A stretch of DNA of 64,000 nt, taken from positions 1 to 64,000 of the forward strand of contig NZ_JAATUR010000018.1 of assembly GCF_011881725.1 (NCBI RefSeq), given 5' to 3'. Below, in pieces: positions 41,702 to 56,304 of the stretch (position 1 is the first letter of the stretch; each line of letters starts with the position of its first letter). The translations under genes and the position numbers were made by a program. Under the pieces are notes generated by a model. The model had not been told where the DNA came from and ran no database searches. It saw nothing but the letters and a program-made list of their open reading frames with translations. The DNA is from Escherichia coli (lineage in GTDB: Bacteria > Pseudomonadota > Gammaproteobacteria > Enterobacterales > Enterobacteriaceae).

Positions 41702-42483
41702 TTGAATTGTTATTTCCCGGTTGGTTAGCCGGGATTATGCTCGCCTGTGCCGCGGGTCCTTTGGGTTCTTTTGTTGTCTGGCGTCGTATGTCTTATTTCG
41801 GCGACACGCTGGCTCACGCGTCTTTACTTGGGGTGGCGTTTGGTTTGTTGCTGAACGTAAATCCATTTTATGCAGTGATTGTCGTTACGCTGCTGCTGGC
41901 AGGTGGTCTGGTGTGGCTGGAGAAACGCCCACAACTGGCGATTGACACACTATTGGGCATTATGGCGCACAGCGCATTGTCGCTGGGTCTGGTCGTTGTC
42001 AGTCTGATGTCTAACATTCGCGTTGACTTGATGGCATACCTGTTCGGTGATTTGCTGGCAGTGACGCCGGAAGATCTTATCTCCATTGCGATTGGCGTGG
42101 TCATTGTGGTGGCGATTCTGTTCTGGCAATGGCGCAATTTACTGTCGATGACCATTAGCCCGGATCTGGCGTTTGTTGATGGCGTTAAATTGCAGCGTGT
42201 GAAATTGCTGTTGATGCTGGTAACAGCATTGACGATTGGTGTGGCAATGAAATTCGTCGGGGCGTTGATTATTACCTCGCTGCTGATCATTCCTGCTGCT
42301 ACTGCACGTCGTTTTGCCCGTACGCCGGAACAGATGGCAGGTGTCGCCGTTTTGGTGGGGATGGTTGCGGTAACCGGCGGTTTAACTTTTTCAGCGTTTT
42401 ACGATACGCCCGCGGGGCCGTCAGTAGTGCTGTGTGCTGCGCTGTTGTTTATTTTGAGTATGATGAAAAAACAGGCCAGCTAA
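41698..42483 (+). CDS. znuB: Zinc ABC transporter permease ZnuB
   Basis: Membrane channel component of the zinc importer, of the ABC-3 family. The 261-residue protein has at least seven hydrophobic segments and the family coupling region [15 protein letters not shown] near 38-52. It follows znuC with a 4-bp overlap. A three-unit REP cluster follows the gene. Confidence 0.97.
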   Translation: MIELLFPGWLAGIMLACAAGPLGSFVVWRRMSYFGDTLAHASLLGVAFGLLLNVNPFYAVIVVTLLLAGGLVWLEKRPQLAIDTLLGIMAHSALSLGLVVVSLMSNIRVDLMAYLFGDLLAVTPEDLISIAIGVVIVVAILFWQWRNLLSMTISPDLAFVDGVKLQRVKLLLMLVTALTIGVAMKFVGALIITSLLIIPAATARRFARTPEQMAGVAVLVGMVAVTGGLTFSAFYDTPAGPSVVLCAALLFILSMMKKQAS

Positions 42484-42502
42484 TTTATACCTGAGCAAAT
42501 TT

Positions 42503-42631
42503 GCCGGATGCGGCGCAAGCGCCTTATCCGGTCTACGATTTGCTATCCCCGGTAAGCCTGATAAGACGCGAACAGCGTCGCATCAGGCTGCTGTTGCCAA
42601 TGTCGGATGCGGCTTGAATGCCTTATACAAC
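42503..42631. repeat. Triple REP cluster between znuB and ruvB
   Basis: Three REP units: 42503-42532 (GCCGGATGCGGCG to TTATCCGG), 42556-42588 (GCCTGATAAGACGCG to CATCAGGC) and 42602-42631 (GTCGGATGCGG to TTATACAAC), in alternating orientation. It lies between convergent znuB and ruvB and directly abuts the ruvB stop. Confidence 0.88.
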
Positions 42632-43645
<1,014 letters not shown>

Positions 43646-43650
43646 TTACC

Positions 43651-44262
43651 TCATAACGCGGCGCGCAGGGCTTCGCGAATTAATGTTTCACTGCTGGCAT
43701 CAGGACGAGCAATTTTGCTCACCATGCGGCTGGCTTCTTGTGGTTTATAGCCCAGCGCCACCAGCGCAGCAACCGCTTCCTGTTCAGCATCGTCAGTTGC
43801 CGGACTGGCAGGTGACGTGAGCACCAGATCGGCAGCAGGAGTAAAGAGATCGCCGTGCAGACCTTTAAATCTGTCTTTCATTTCAACAATTAAACGTTCG
43901 GCGGTTTTCTTGCCAATACCCGGTAACTTCACCAGTGCTGCGGGCTCTTCACGCTCAACCGCATTAACAAACTGCTGTGCTGACATCCCGGAGAGGATTG
44001 CCAGTGCCAGTTTAGGGCCAACGCCGTTGGTTTTGATCAACTCTTTAAACAGCGTGCGCTCTTGCTTATTGTTAAAACCGTACAGCAACTGCGCATCTTC
44101 ACGCACCACAAAATGGGTGAAAACGATCGCTTCCTGGCCCGCTTCCGGGAGCTCGTAAAAACAGGTCATCGGCATATGTACTTCATAGCCTACTCCGCCC
44201 ACTTCAAGTAACACCAGTGGGGGTTGTTTTTCAATGATGATGCCTCTGAGTCTGCCTATCAC
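43651..44262 (-). CDS. ruvA: Holliday junction recognition protein RuvA
   Basis: Tetrameric protein that binds the four-way junction and recruits RuvB. The 203-residue protein has an N-terminal OB fold (1-65), two helix-hairpin-helix motifs ([12 protein letters not shown] and [15 protein letters not shown]), and a flexible linker to the C-terminal RuvB-binding domain (about 155-203). It is the first gene of ruvAB, behind an SOS box. Confidence 0.98.
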   Translation of the reverse strand: MIGRLRGIIIEKQPPLVLLEVGGVGYEVHMPMTCFYELPEAGQEAIVFTHFVVREDAQLLYGFNNKQERTLFKELIKTNGVGPKLALAILSGMSAQQFVNAVEREEPAALVKLPGIGKKTAERLIVEMKDRFKGLHGDLFTPAADLVLTSPASPATDDAEQEAVAALVALGYKPQEASRMVSKIARPDASSETLIREALRAAL

Positions 44263-44311
44263 ATGACGCTCCTGGGTAATGAATCAAAGATAATGTTGTA
44301 TGATAAAAAAA

Positions 44312-44331
44312 TGCTGGATAGATATCCAGCG
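44312..44331 (-). promoter_or_regulatory. LexA box of ruvAB
   Basis: The 18-bp palindrome GCTGGATAGATATCCAGC contains the CTG-N10-CAG core of LexA sites and lies 50 bp upstream of the ruvA start. ruvAB is an SOS operon in E. coli; ruvC is not in it, as here. Confidence 0.93.
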
Positions 44332-44529
44332 AAGGATGAAGAAAACTTGCGAAGAGTCTCGATGAACTGAAAAATGGCATTGTATAATTCGTTGTCAATT
44401 TTATATTTAAATTAAATATTTTATTACTACATATTCAGTGAAAAAATACACAAAAAAATTATTACATCTGCAAAAGAAATGTTTTTATGTTATTAAGCAT
44501 ATTCATTTTTATTTCAATGGAATGACAAC

Positions 44530-45132
44530 GTGAATATTAATTACCCTGCTGAATATGAAATTGGTGATATCGTCTTTACATGTATAGGTGCCGCCTTATT
44601 TGGTCAAATATCAGCTGCATCAAATTGCTGGAGTAATCACGTCGGGATCATTATCGGTCATAACGGTAACGACTTCCTGGTTGCAGAAAGTCGGGTGCCA
44701 CTTTCTACTGTCACCACGCTGTCTCGTTTTATTAAACGTTCATCCAAACAACGCTATGCAGTAAAGCGCTTAGGCGCTGGATTAACAGAACAGCAAAAAC
44801 AACAACTGATCGCGCAGGTTCCTTCCAGACTGCGAAAACTCTATCACACCGGTTTTAAATACGAATCCTCCCGCCAGTTCTGTTCAAAATTTGTCTTTGA
44901 TATTTATAAAGAGGCACTATGTATTCCGGTAGGTGAAATAGAGACATTTGGAGAGCTGTTAAATAGCAATCCGCATGCAAAACTCACCTTCTGGAAATTC
45001 TGGTTTTTAGGTTCTATTCCGTGGGAGCGTAAAACCGTAACACCAGCCAGTTTGTGGCATCATCCGAGTCTGATGTTGATTCATGCGGAGGGAGTAGAAA
45101 CGCCTCAGCCTGAACTGACCGAGGCGGTATAA
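44530..45132 (+). CDS. yebB: YebB, permuted papain-fold (YiiX/NlpC-P60-like) protein
   Basis: 200-residue protein of the DUF830 group, predicted by family to be a circularly permuted NlpC/P60-type thiol peptidase or amidase. The expected order His then Cys is visible: His37 in SNHVGII and Cys118 in QFCSKFVFD, with Glu53 in VAESR as a possible third residue. There is no signal peptide. It sits between ruvA and ruvC on the opposite strand and converges on ruvC with 1 bp between stops. The upstream 44380-44520 is AT-rich. Confidence 0.9.
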   Translation: MNINYPAEYEIGDIVFTCIGAALFGQISAASNCWSNHVGIIIGHNGNDFLVAESRVPLSTVTTLSRFIKRSSKQRYAVKRLGAGLTEQQKQQLIAQVPSRLRKLYHTGFKYESSRQFCSKFVFDIYKEALCIPVGEIETFGELLNSNPHAKLTFWKFWFLGSIPWERKTVTPASLWHHPSLMLIHAEGVETPQPELTEAV

Positions 45133-45133
45133 T

Positions 45134-45655
45134 TTAACGCAGTCGCCCTCTCGCCAGGTTCAGTCGCGATTCGCTCATCTGCATCGCATTCTGACTAACA
45201 TGGCAGTGGGTGATGGCAATCGCCAGCGCATCGGCGGCGTCAGCCTGCGGATTAGCGGGAAGCTTCAGCAAGGTGCGGACCATATGCTGCACCTGGCTTT
45301 TTTCGGCACTACCAATCCCCACCACTGTCTGCTTAACCTGACGGGCTGCATATTCAAACACCGGCAATTCCTGGTTCACCGCCGCCACAATCGCTACGCC
45401 GCGCGCCTGCCCCAATTTCAGGGCTGAATCGGCGTTTTTGGCCATAAAGACTTGTTCGATTGCGAAATAATCAGGCTGGAACTGGGTGATGATTTCCGTC
45501 ACGCCCGCATAAATGAGCTTCAGACGAGACGGTAAATCATCCACTTTGGTGCGAATGCATCCGCTGCCCAGGTAGGAGAGTTGTCTCCCTACCTGACGGA
45601 TTACCCCATAGCCGGTAACGCGCGAACCCGGGTCAATGCCGAGAATAATAGCCAT
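45134..45655 (-). CDS. ruvC: Holliday junction resolvase RuvC
   Basis: Endonuclease that nicks Holliday junctions symmetrically with RuvAB. The 173-residue RNase H-fold protein carries the four acidic catalytic residues Asp8 (GIDPGS), Glu67 (AIEQVF), Asp139 and Asp142 (ADAADALA). It starts at the ATG at 45655 (an upstream GTG would add one residue). It follows yebC by 34 bp in the same direction. Confidence 0.97.
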
Positions 45656-45689
45656 CACGCGTCTCCGTTTTGCTGTTTAGCAGGCCTCA

Positions 45690-46430
45690 TCAGAGGGTCG
45701 CGGCGACCTCATCAGAGATTTCACCGTTATGGTAAACTTCCTGTACGTCGTCACAGTCTTCCAGCATGTCGATCAAACGCATCAGTTTAGGTGCGGTTTC
45801 TGCATCCATATCAGCCTTGGTGGACGGGATCATGGAAACTTCCGCGCTGTCTGCTTTCAGACCTGCGGCTTCCAGAGCATCGCGTACTTTACCCATCTCT
45901 TCCCATGCAGTGTAGACGTCAATTGCGCCGTCATCATAGGTCACAACGTCTTCTGCACCTGCTTCCAGCGCCGCTTCCATGATGGTGTCTTCATCGCCTT
46001 TCTCGAAGGAGATTACGCCTTTTTTGCTGAACAGATAGGCTACAGAACCGTCAGTACCAAGGTTACCTCCACATTTGCTGAATGCGTGACGCACTTCAGC
46101 AACAGTACGGTTGCGGTTGTCAGAGAGACATTCAATCATGATTGCTGTGCCGCCAGGACCGTAACCTTCGTAGATGATGGTTTCCATATTCGCATCATCA
46201 TCACCGCCCACACCACGTGCAATTGCGCGGTTCAGCGTGTCACGGGTCATGTTGTTAGACAATGCTTTATCTATCGCCGCACGCAAACGCGGGTTAGCGT
46301 CCGGATCGCCACCGCCCAGTTTGGCTGCGGTTACCAGCTCACGAATGATTTTAGTGAAGATTTTACCGCGCTTAGCATCCTGCGCAGCTTTACGATGTCT
46401 GGTGTTGGCCCATTTACTATGACCTGCCAT
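45690..46430 (-). CDS. yebC: YebC/TACO1-family protein
   Basis: Broadly conserved 246-residue cytoplasmic protein with the three-domain TACO1 fold, opening [22 protein letters not shown]. It was long annotated as a transcriptional regulator, while more recent work links the family to translation through ribosome stalls at proline stretches. It lies between nudB (28 bp upstream) and ruvC, and shares the aspS transcription direction. Confidence 0.96.
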
Positions 46431-46458
46431 AAAAATATCTCCAAATAGCCCTGCCAGT

Positions 46459-46902
46459 TCAGGCAGCGTTAATTACAAACTCTTCAATCGCCTGCCGGTT
46501 GCTCCAGGACATGGTGAGCGCCGCCGCAGCAGGCGCATCAAGCCACTTGTAGGCCAGATGTTCAGTAAAAACAATCTGGCGCTCGTGCGGTAGCGCAAGA
46601 CAAAACCATGATTCCGTATTGCGCGTCACACCCGGCGCATAGCGATGGCGTAAATGCGAAAAAATTTCAAACTCTACCGTGCGCTGGCAGTCAATTAAGG
46701 TCAGTTGTTCAGCAACAACATCAATGGTGACCTCTTCCTTTACTTCGCGCATGGCAGCTTGCGGCGCGGTTTCCCCCTCTTCCACGCTGCCGGTTACCGA
46801 CTGCCAGAAATCGGGATCGTCACGCCGCTGCAACATCAGCACCCGTTTCGTGTCTTGCGCATAGATAACTACTAAGATCGAAACGGGACGCTTATAAGCC
46901 AT
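46459..46902 (-). CDS. nudB: Dihydroneopterin triphosphate pyrophosphatase NudB
   Basis: Nudix hydrolase that removes pyrophosphate from dihydroneopterin triphosphate, an early step of folate synthesis. The 147-residue protein has the Nudix box [20 protein letters not shown] (about 38-58). It begins MAYKRPV directly after the aspS stop (1 bp gap). The K-12 protein as I remember it is 150 residues and begins MKDKVYKRPV, so the N-terminus and junction with aspS differ here. Confidence 0.95.
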
Positions 46903-46903
46903 A

Positions 46904-48676
46904 TCAATTATTCTCAGCCTTCTTTACAACCTGAATGCTCAGTTCAGCCAGTGCAGTCGGGTTAGCAAAGCTCGGTGCTTCAGTCATCAGACACGCTGCC
47001 GCCGTGGTTTTCGGGAAGGCGATAACGTCACGGATGTTGTCGGTGCCGGTCAGCAGCATGGTCAAACGGTCAAGACCGAATGCCAGACCTGCGTGCGGCG
47101 GAGTACCGTACTTCAGGGCATCGAGCAGGAAGCCGAATTTCTCACGCTGTTCCTCTTCGTTGATACCCAGAATGCCAAACACCGTCTGCTGCATATCACC
47201 ATTATGGATACGCACTGAACCACCGCCCACTTCGTAACCATTGATGACCATATCGTAAGCGTTCGCCACTGCATTTTCCGGCGCCGCTTTCAGCTCTGCA
47301 GCCGTCATGTCTTTCGGTGAGGTGAACGGATGGTGCATTGCCGTCAGGCCACCTTCACCGTCGTCTTCAAACATCGGGAAGTCGATAACCCACAGCGGCG
47401 CCCATTTGCTTTCGTCGGTCAGGCCAAGATCTTTACCCACTTTCAGACGCAGTGCGCCCATCGCGTCGGCAACAATTTTCTTGTTGTCGGCACCGAAGAA
47501 AATCATATCGCCATCTTGTGCGGCGGTACGATCCAGGATGGCTTCGATGATTTCCGCATTGAGGAACTTCGCTACCGGGCTGTTGATACCTTCCAGACCT
47601 TTCGCGCGTTCATTGACCTTGATGTAAGCCAGACCTTTCGCGCCATAGATTTTGACGAAGTTACCGTATTCGTCGATCTGTTTACGGGTCAGCGATGCGC
47701 CGCCCGGAACACGCAGAGCCGCGACACGACCTTTAGGATCGTTAGCCGGCCCCGCAAATACTGCAAACTCAACAGATTTCAGCAGATCGGCAACGTCTGT
47801 CAGTTCCATCGGGTTACGCAGATCCGGTTTATCAGAACCATAACGGCGTTCAGCTTCTGCGAAGGTCATCACCGGGAAATCACCCAGATCCACGCCCTTC
47901 ACTTCCAGCCACAAATGACGCACCAGCGCTTCCATCACTTCACGCACTTGCGGCGCGGTCATGAAGGAAGTTTCTACATCGATCTGCGTAAATTCAGGCT
48001 GACGATCAGCACGCAGATCTTCGTCACGGAAGCATTTAACGATCTGATAGTAGCGGTCAAAACCAGACATCATCAGCAACTGTTTGAACAGCTGTGGAGA
48101 CTGCGGCAGCGCGTAGAATTTGCCTTTGTGCACACGAGAAGGCACCAGGTAGTCACGCGCGCCTTCCGGCGTGGCTTTGGTCAGCATTGGGGTTTCGATA
48201 TCAAGGAAACCGTGGTCGTCCATAAAACGGCGCACCAGGCTGGTGATTTTAGCGCGTGTTTTCAGGCGCTGAGCCATTTCCGGACGACGCAGGTCGAGAT
48301 AGCGGTATTTCAGACGCGCTTCTTCGGTGTTGACGTGGTTAGAGTCAAGCGGCAGAACATCTGCGCGGTTGATAATGGTCAGTGAGGACGCCAGCACTTC
48401 GATTTCGCCGGTCGCCATATCGCGATTGATATTTTTTTCGTCACGCGCACGTACAGTGCCCGTCACCTGAATGCAGAACTCATTACGCAGTTCAGAGGCC
48501 AGCTTTAACGCGTCCGCACGATCCGGATCGAAAAATACCTGCACGATACCTTCGCGGTCGCGCATATCGATAAAGATCAGGCTACCAAGATCACGACGAC
48601 GGTTGACCCAACCACACAGAGTCACCTGCTGCCCCACGTGGGACAAACGGAGCTGTCCACAATATTCTGTACGCAT
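46904..48676 (-). CDS. aspS: Aspartyl-tRNA synthetase AspS
   Basis: Class IIb synthetase that charges tRNA-Asp. The 590-residue protein has an N-terminal OB-fold anticodon-binding domain (about 1-105), motif 2 with [14 protein letters not shown], a bacterial insertion domain, and motif 3 [12 protein letters not shown] near the end. It is the first gene of a likely aspS-nudB-yebC-ruvC run. Confidence 0.98.
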
Positions 48677-48986
48677 GAGATATCCCTTAACTTAGCTGCC
48701 GGCGGATGTCCCCTGCTGCGCAGGTGACCTAAGTCGCAGCGTTAGCTGTATGTCACAACTGAATGAAAAAAGGCGGCTATTATACTGGAAATTCTGCCGC
48801 ACCGTAAGAGCCTGGCCCGCCAGGGAGCGACTCGTTACCACTTTATATCGGGCCTGAAATCAGACTCTACGCCAGTTTGCTATAAAGGTGTTGCCCGAAC
48901 TCATAAAAATTAACAAAATTTATCGTTCCGCCATTGGCTAATCGCATTAAGGTGAGAGGCATGATTTTGTTTTATCTGGAGTGATC
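48677..48986. other. aspS-yecD divergent intergenic region
   Basis: 310 bp without genes. A minus-strand -10 TATAAT at 48779-48784 (within CAGTATAATAGCC) is a good candidate aspS promoter, leaving a leader of about 95 nt. The part near yecD (48890-48980) is moderately AT-rich and should hold the yecD promoter. No operator or hairpin stands out. Confidence 0.5.
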
Positions 48987-49553
48987 ATGCTTGAACTTAA
49001 TGTTAAAACCACTGCGCTAGTGGTGATTGATTTACAGGAAGGCATCTTGCCTTTTGCCGGTGGTCCGTATACAGCAGAGGACGTGGTAGATCGCGCCGGG
49101 AAACTGGCGGCTAAATTTCGTGCAAACGGACAGCCTGTGTTTCTGGTTCGTGTCGGTTGGTCTGCCGATTACGCCGAAGCATTAAAACAGCCTGTTGATG
49201 CCCCCTCGCCTGCCAGAGCGTTGCCGGAAAACTGGTGGCATCATCCTGAGGCGTTAGGTGCAACTGACAGCGATATTGAAATCATCAAACGCCAATGGGG
49301 TGCCTTTTACGGTACGGATCTGGAGTTGCAGTTACGCCGTCGTGGTATCGACACCATTGTGTTATGTGGGATCTCAACCAACATTGGCGTTGAGTCCTCC
49401 GCCCGCAATGCGTGGGAGCTGGGTTTTAATCTGGTGATTGCCGAAGACGCCTGTAGCGCAGCCAGCGCCGAAGAACACAATAACAGCATCAACCATATTT
49501 ACCCGCGCATTGCCCGTGTGCGAAGCGTCGAAGAGATTCTTAGCGCCTTATGA
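48987..49553 (+). CDS. yecD: YecD, isochorismatase-like hydrolase family
   Basis: 188-residue protein with the cysteine-hydrolase/isochorismatase fold: [13 protein letters not shown] at 11-23, with Asp16 as the first catalytic residue, and [20 protein letters not shown] near 135. The nucleophilic Cys of family hydrolases (normally in a TNVCVE-type motif) is Gly here, as in the isochorismatase domain of EntB. The physiological substrate is unknown. It overlaps yecE by 4 bp. Confidence 0.92.
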   Translation: MLELNVKTTALVVIDLQEGILPFAGGPYTAEDVVDRAGKLAAKFRANGQPVFLVRVGWSADYAEALKQPVDAPSPARALPENWWHHPEALGATDSDIEIIKRQWGAFYGTDLELQLRRRGIDTIVLCGISTNIGVESSARNAWELGFNLVIAEDACSAASAEEHNNSINHIYPRIARVRSVEEILSAL

Positions 49554-50368
49554 TTTACATCGGTTTGCCACAATGGTCGCATCCTAAATGGGTGCGTCTG
49601 GGGATAACCAGCCTGGAAGATTATGCCCGCCACTTTAACTGCATGGAGGGCAACACCACGCTGTACGCCCTACCGAAGCCAGATGTTGTCCTGCGCTGGC
49701 GCGAGCAGACCAGCGATGATTTCCGTTTTTGTTTTAAATTCCCCGCGACGATTTCGCACCAGACTGCATTGCGTCATTGCGATGATTTAGTCACTGAATT
49801 TTTCACCCGTATGTCACCGTTAGCACCGCGTATTGGGCAATACTGGCTGCAACTTCCTGCCACCTTCGCCCCGCAGGATTTGCCTGCGCTTTGGCATTTT
49901 CTTGATTCTCTCCCCGGCGAATTTACCTATGGCGTGGAAGTGCGCCATCTGTTGTTTTTCACCAAAGGAGAAGAGGAACAAGCCCTTAATCGCGGTTTGC
50001 ATCAGCGCGGCGTTAATCGGGTGATTTTAGATAGCCGCCCGGTTCATGCAGCTCGTCCGCATAATGAAGCCATTCGCGACGCCCAGCGAAAAAAACCTAA
50101 AGTTCCAGTACATGCTGTGCTAACGGCGACAAATCCGCTGATCCGTTTCATCGGCAGTGATGATATGGCGCAAAACCGGGAATTATTTCAGGTCTGGTTA
50201 CAAAAATTAGCGCAGTGGCATCAGACCACTACGCCTTATCTTTTTTTACATACACCAGATATTGCCCAGGCACCGGAGCTGGTACATAACCTTTGGGAAG
50301 ACTTACGTAAAATGCTTCCAGAGATCGGAGCAGTCCCCGCGATTCCACAGCAATCTTCTCTTTTCTGA
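49550..50368 (+). CDS. yecE: YecE (DUF72 TIM-barrel family)
   Basis: 272-residue conserved protein of the DUF72 family, a TIM-barrel fold of unknown function, with the typical opening [12 protein letters not shown] and [12 protein letters not shown]. The 4-bp ATGA overlap with yecD implies co-translation. No catalytic residues are established for the family. Confidence 0.92.
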   Translation: MIYIGLPQWSHPKWVRLGITSLEDYARHFNCMEGNTTLYALPKPDVVLRWREQTSDDFRFCFKFPATISHQTALRHCDDLVTEFFTRMSPLAPRIGQYWLQLPATFAPQDLPALWHFLDSLPGEFTYGVEVRHLLFFTKGEEEQALNRGLHQRGVNRVILDSRPVHAARPHNEAIRDAQRKKPKVPVHAVLTATNPLIRFIGSDDMAQNRELFQVWLQKLAQWHQTTTPYLFLHTPDIAQAPELVHNLWEDLRKMLPEIGAVPAIPQQSSLF

Positions 50369-50420
50369 ATTTGCCACCTATCATAGACAAGTGCCATCGG
50401 CCATTTTAAAGGGAGTTTGT

Positions 50421-52568
<2,148 letters not shown>

Positions 52569-52591
52569 AGTTCAGGTATTACTAAAAAACT

Positions 52592-52690
52592 GCCTGATGC
52601 GCTACGCTTATCAGGCCTACTCTTCTCCTGCAATGTATTGAATTTGCACAGTTTTTGTAGGCTGGGAAAGGCGTTCACGCCGCATCTGGC
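52592..52690. repeat. REP pair between cmoB and torZ
   Basis: REP units at 52592-52616 (GCCTGATGCGCTACGCTTATCAGGC) and 52661-52690 (GCTGGGAAAGGCG to CATCTGGC), between convergent genes. The second unit is degraded. Confidence 0.8.
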
Positions 52691-52720
52691 ATGAACAAAG
52701 CGCACTTTGTCAGCAATCTC

Positions 52721-52740
52721 AGCGCCCGTTTCCGGGCGCT
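52721..52740. terminator. GC-rich hairpin at the torZ 3' end
   Basis: AGCGCCCG and CGGGCGCT pair around a TTTC loop, 9 bp beyond the torZ stop. Neither strand has a good T run, so termination strength is uncertain. Confidence 0.45.
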
Positions 52741-52749
52741 ATTCACGTC

Positions 52750-55179
52750 TTACGCCTGAATTGCCGGCTGATCAAATGCCGTTAACTTCGGCGCATTGCC
52801 CGTATATTTTTCGATATACACCAGCGCGGAGTTACCGGCACAGGCATTCGCCAGTTGTGAGCTGGGAATATCTGCTGTTAGTACGTTCGCACTACCGTTT
52901 TTACACAAGCCGTTTTCGAGATCCGGCCAGGCACCTTCATGCACGCATACTACACCTTTTTTGATTCCATCGGTCACGACCGCCCCAGCCAAAATCTGAC
53001 CACGCTTATTCCAGACACGTACCAAATCGCCATTTGCAATACCAAAATGCGCGGCATCTTCGGTATGAATGGTTATCGGCTCACGATCGGCAACCGCGTA
53101 TTTTTTACGCAGCTCAGCGTAGTTGAGCTGGCTATGTAAACGATGGGCCGGATGCGCTGTCAGCAGCTGCAACTGTTTCTCGTCAGCGGTTCCTTTCCAT
53201 TCATCAGGAGCCAGCCAGGTCGGGTGTGCCGGGCAATCTTTATAGCCAAATTTTTCCAGCGTTTTTGAGTAGATTTCAATTTTGCCACTGGCTGTACCCA
53301 GCGCATTTTTCACCGGATCGGCGCGGAAATCGCCATAGCGAACATATTGCTCGTTCTTTTCGCTGCGACGCATTTCAAGCAGTTTATTTTGCTGCCAGAA
53401 GGTATTAAACACCGGCATGCTAACACGCTGCGCACGTGCGCCTTTCTGGGCGGCATCATAGAAAAATTTCAGCCACGCCATTTCATCTTTACCTTCGGTA
53501 TAGATCTCTTTTCCGCCAGGTTTTAGTAATTCCGCAAGGTCGGCAAATACGTCAAAATCGTTGCGTGCTTCAAATTGTGGGGCCACTGCCTGCTTCATCG
53601 GCACAATATGTTGATTACTGTAATCGCCGGTCATCGTCAGGTCATTGCGCTCAAACGATGTGGTGATCGGTAATACGATATCCGCGTGTTTCGCTGCCGC
53701 CGTCCAGTAGCATTCAGAAACGACAATCATCTCCGGTTTCTGCCAGGCTTTAATCAGGCGATTAGTGTCCTGGTGATGGGTGAAATTACCACCGCCAGCC
53801 CACCAGATCATTTTGATATTCGGGTACGTTTGCTCTTTACCGTTGTGCTGATATTTGCCGCCAGGATTTTCCAGCGCATCGACAATACGGGCAACCGGAA
53901 TCGCCGTCATTCCGCCATCATCAGCTTCCTCGCTTGCTTGTCCGGCTATCGCCGCAGACATTTCCGGCAGTACGCCACCCACACGCGTCGGGTTGCCGCC
54001 GTTGGAGTAATGATAAGAGAAACCAAAACCGCCGCCCGGTGTACCAATCTGCCCTAACATCGCCGCCAGCGTCACCAGCATCCAGTGTTTCTGTTCACCA
54101 TATTGCTGACGCTGAATTCCCCAGCCAGCCATCAGCATCGTGCGATTTGCCGCCATCAGTTCAGCGAGTTTGACAATTTGCGCTTCCGGTACGCCAGTAA
54201 TTTCTGCCGCCCAGGCCGCGCTCTTCGGCGTATTGTCGTTCTTGCCAATCAAATACTCTTCAAACTGCGGATAGCCAGTGGTGTATTTTTCAAGGAACGC
54301 TTTATCGTGTTTGCCTTGTGTCATCAGGGTATACGCAATGCCGAGCATCAGTGCCACGTCAGTCCCCATGTTCGGCGCGATCCAGGTGGCGTTATCGCCA
54401 AAGAACTCGATCGTTTCAGAACGGATAGGGTCGATGGCAATCACCGGTTTGCCCGATTTCTTCAGCTGATGGAAGTACTCAAGCCCTTGCTCATCGGTGC
54501 TGCTCCAGGCAATTTTTAAGGTATTCAGCGGGTTCATCCCCCACAGCACCACTACCTGACTGTTTTCCAGAATCAATGGCCAGGAAGTCTGCTGTTCATA
54601 TACCTCTACTGAACCAACTACATGCGGCATGATCACCTGTGCTGCCCCGGTAGAGTAATCGCCGCTATGTCCGGAATATCCCCCCGCCAGGTTCATATAA
54701 CGTTGCAGTAAGGTCTGTGCTTTATGCAACACGCCCGAAGAGCGCCAGCCGTAAGATCCGGCAAAAATAGCCGATGGTCCGTTAGCTTTACGAATGCGAT
54801 CGTGTTGCTCATGAATCAGTTTTAATGCCTGTTCCCAGCTCACCTGAACGTAACTGTCTTCGCCACGGCCTTTAGCCGGTTGCAGTGGATGGTCGAGATA
54901 ACTTTTTCTCACCATCGGATGCTGAATACGCACCGTTGTGTGTACCTGATCCGCCGCCGTAGACTGTAAGGAGTTCGGGATAGTTTTCGCCAGCGCGCCT
55001 GTCGAAGAAACTATCTTGCCGTCCTTCACTTCTACGTTCATCGCTCCCCAACGACCCGCAGTGAGGATTTTTCCGCCCTTCTCTTCTGCCCATGCGGGTA
55101 ATGGTGCAGCCGATGTCACCACCAGTGCCCCTGCCGCAATACCGCTGTGTTTAATAAACTCACGTCTTGTTAGTGTCAT
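52750..55179 (-). CDS. torZ: Trimethylamine N-oxide reductase TorZ
   Basis: Periplasmic molybdenum enzyme that reduces TMAO and, less specifically, other N- and S-oxides. The 809-residue precursor has a Tat signal peptide with TRREFIK (4-10) and cleavage near AWA-E (about 31), followed by the DMSO-reductase-family catalytic domain binding bis-MGD. The conserved Ser ligand is expected in SGDYSTG. It receives electrons from TorY, whose gene ends 24 bp upstream. Formerly bisZ. There is no torD-like chaperone gene nearby. Confidence 0.96.
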   Translation of the reverse strand: MTLTRREFIKHSGIAAGALVVTSAAPLPAWAEEKGGKILTAGRWGAMNVEVKDGKIVSSTGALAKTIPNSLQSTAADQVHTTVRIQHPMVRKSYLDHPLQPAKGRGEDSYVQVSWEQALKLIHEQHDRIRKANGPSAIFAGSYGWRSSGVLHKAQTLLQRYMNLAGGYSGHSGDYSTGAAQVIMPHVVGSVEVYEQQTSWPLILENSQVVVLWGMNPLNTLKIAWSSTDEQGLEYFHQLKKSGKPVIAIDPIRSETIEFFGDNATWIAPNMGTDVALMLGIAYTLMTQGKHDKAFLEKYTTGYPQFEEYLIGKNDNTPKSAAWAAEITGVPEAQIVKLAELMAANRTMLMAGWGIQRQQYGEQKHWMLVTLAAMLGQIGTPGGGFGFSYHYSNGGNPTRVGGVLPEMSAAIAGQASEEADDGGMTAIPVARIVDALENPGGKYQHNGKEQTYPNIKMIWWAGGGNFTHHQDTNRLIKAWQKPEMIVVSECYWTAAAKHADIVLPITTSFERNDLTMTGDYSNQHIVPMKQAVAPQFEARNDFDVFADLAELLKPGGKEIYTEGKDEMAWLKFFYDAAQKGARAQRVSMPVFNTFWQQNKLLEMRRSEKNEQYVRYGDFRADPVKNALGTASGKIEIYSKTLEKFGYKDCPAHPTWLAPDEWKGTADEKQLQLLTAHPAHRLHSQLNYAELRKKYAVADREPITIHTEDAAHFGIANGDLVRVWNKRGQILAGAVVTDGIKKGVVCVHEGAWPDLENGLCKNGSANVLTADIPSSQLANACAGNSALVYIEKYTGNAPKLTAFDQPAIQA

Positions 55180-55203
55180 AACTTCCTCCCTGATCAACGA
55201 GGA

Positions 55204-56304
55204 TCACTGTTTTTCGGTAATATCTTTGGCGTTGTACTGGAAGTACCGCGTCAAAATGTCCAGTTCGTTTTCGCTCATGCTGGTTCGCGCCCCCATTCCT
55301 TTGGCGATAGAGGGCCAGGCATTGACGGTGTAATGGTCAGCGGCAATAGGCGCATGGCAACCTGCACAATAGGTGTCATCGAGTTTTTCAGCGTATTGCC
55401 ATAACGGTTTACGATCCGCTAATGCGGGATCGATTAGCGCGCCCTGTAATGACGCCTGACGCCATTGATTTCCGTATTCGTCAGCTTGCCATTCCCCGTT
55501 TACCGTTAGTGCCTTGCTACCTTCATCACTTAGTGTGGCTAACGCCAGGCCTTGACCTGCCGCCAGGTAGAGCGTGTTTTCACTGCCCTGCATTTGATAA
55601 CCCTGCAACATGACGATCGGCTGTTTGCCGCTGGCATCAACAACCGTGAGATCGGTGCCGGGATTCACGGTGGCCAGTTCGCCTATGCGGGAAGTTTTGA
55701 AAGGATAAAGATGTGTGCCATTGGCCACTGAAGTGGCAGCCTGACTTTCCAGTTCATGCGCCGCGTTGTCATCCATTTTTATTTCAGGCGGGAAATGGGC
55801 AATCCCTTTATGACAATCAATACACGTTTCACCGTCCTTTTTCGCTTTGCTATGCATTTTCTGCGCAGATTCACTTTGCGATGCAATCTCCATGGCATCA
55901 AAAGAATGACAACTTCGGCAGGTTACAGAATCCGTTGCTTTTAATTCCTTCCATACTGTTTCGGCCATTTCCTGACGATGAGCTTCGAACTTATCGTCAC
56001 TGTCTATTTTGCCGCTAACAAATTCATGATAAATATCCTTAGATGCTTTTAATTTAGCAAATATATAATCCATCCCTGACTTTGGAATATGACAATCTGC
56101 ACATTCGGCACGTATACCTTTCTGGTTAGAAAAGTGGACAGTTCCCTGGTATTCCTCAAACGGTTTGCTCATCGAGTGGCAGGAAAGACAAAATGCTGTA
56201 TCCGACGTTTTATGTAAGACTTTTTGCGCCAGGAATAACCCGCCGCCACCAACCACCACAGCCATCAGTAGAAAAAACAACCCAATGCGTTTTTTCCCTC
56301 GCAT
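55204..56304 (-). CDS. torY: Pentaheme c-type cytochrome TorY
   Basis: Membrane-anchored electron donor to TorZ, of the NapC/NirT family. The 366-residue protein has one N-terminal membrane helix (about 6-26) and five CXXCH heme sites: CLSCH, CADCH, CRSCH and CIDCH in the NapC-like half, and CAGCH in the C-terminal half typical of TorC/TorY. It starts with ATG after GAGG and is the first gene of torYZ. Confidence 0.97.
   Translation of the reverse strand: MRGKKRIGLFFLLMAVVVGGGGLFLAQKVLHKTSDTAFCLSCHSMSKPFEEYQGTVHFSNQKGIRAECADCHIPKSGMDYIFAKLKASKDIYHEFVSGKIDSDDKFEAHRQEMAETVWKELKATDSVTCRSCHSFDAMEIASQSESAQKMHSKAKKDGETCIDCHKGIAHFPPEIKMDDNAAHELESQAATSVANGTHLYPFKTSRIGELATVNPGTDLTVVDASGKQPIVMLQGYQMQGSENTLYLAAGQGLALATLSDEGSKALTVNGEWQADEYGNQWRQASLQGALIDPALADRKPLWQYAEKLDDTYCAGCHAPIAADHYTVNAWPSIAKGMGARTSMSENELDILTRYFQYNAKDITEKQ

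Noticed and set aside
47330..48385. 351-codon plus-strand open frame opposite aspS
   Set aside because: Same reasoning: mirror of a strongly codon-biased gene, rich in His, Phe, Arg and Gln, with no family resemblance.
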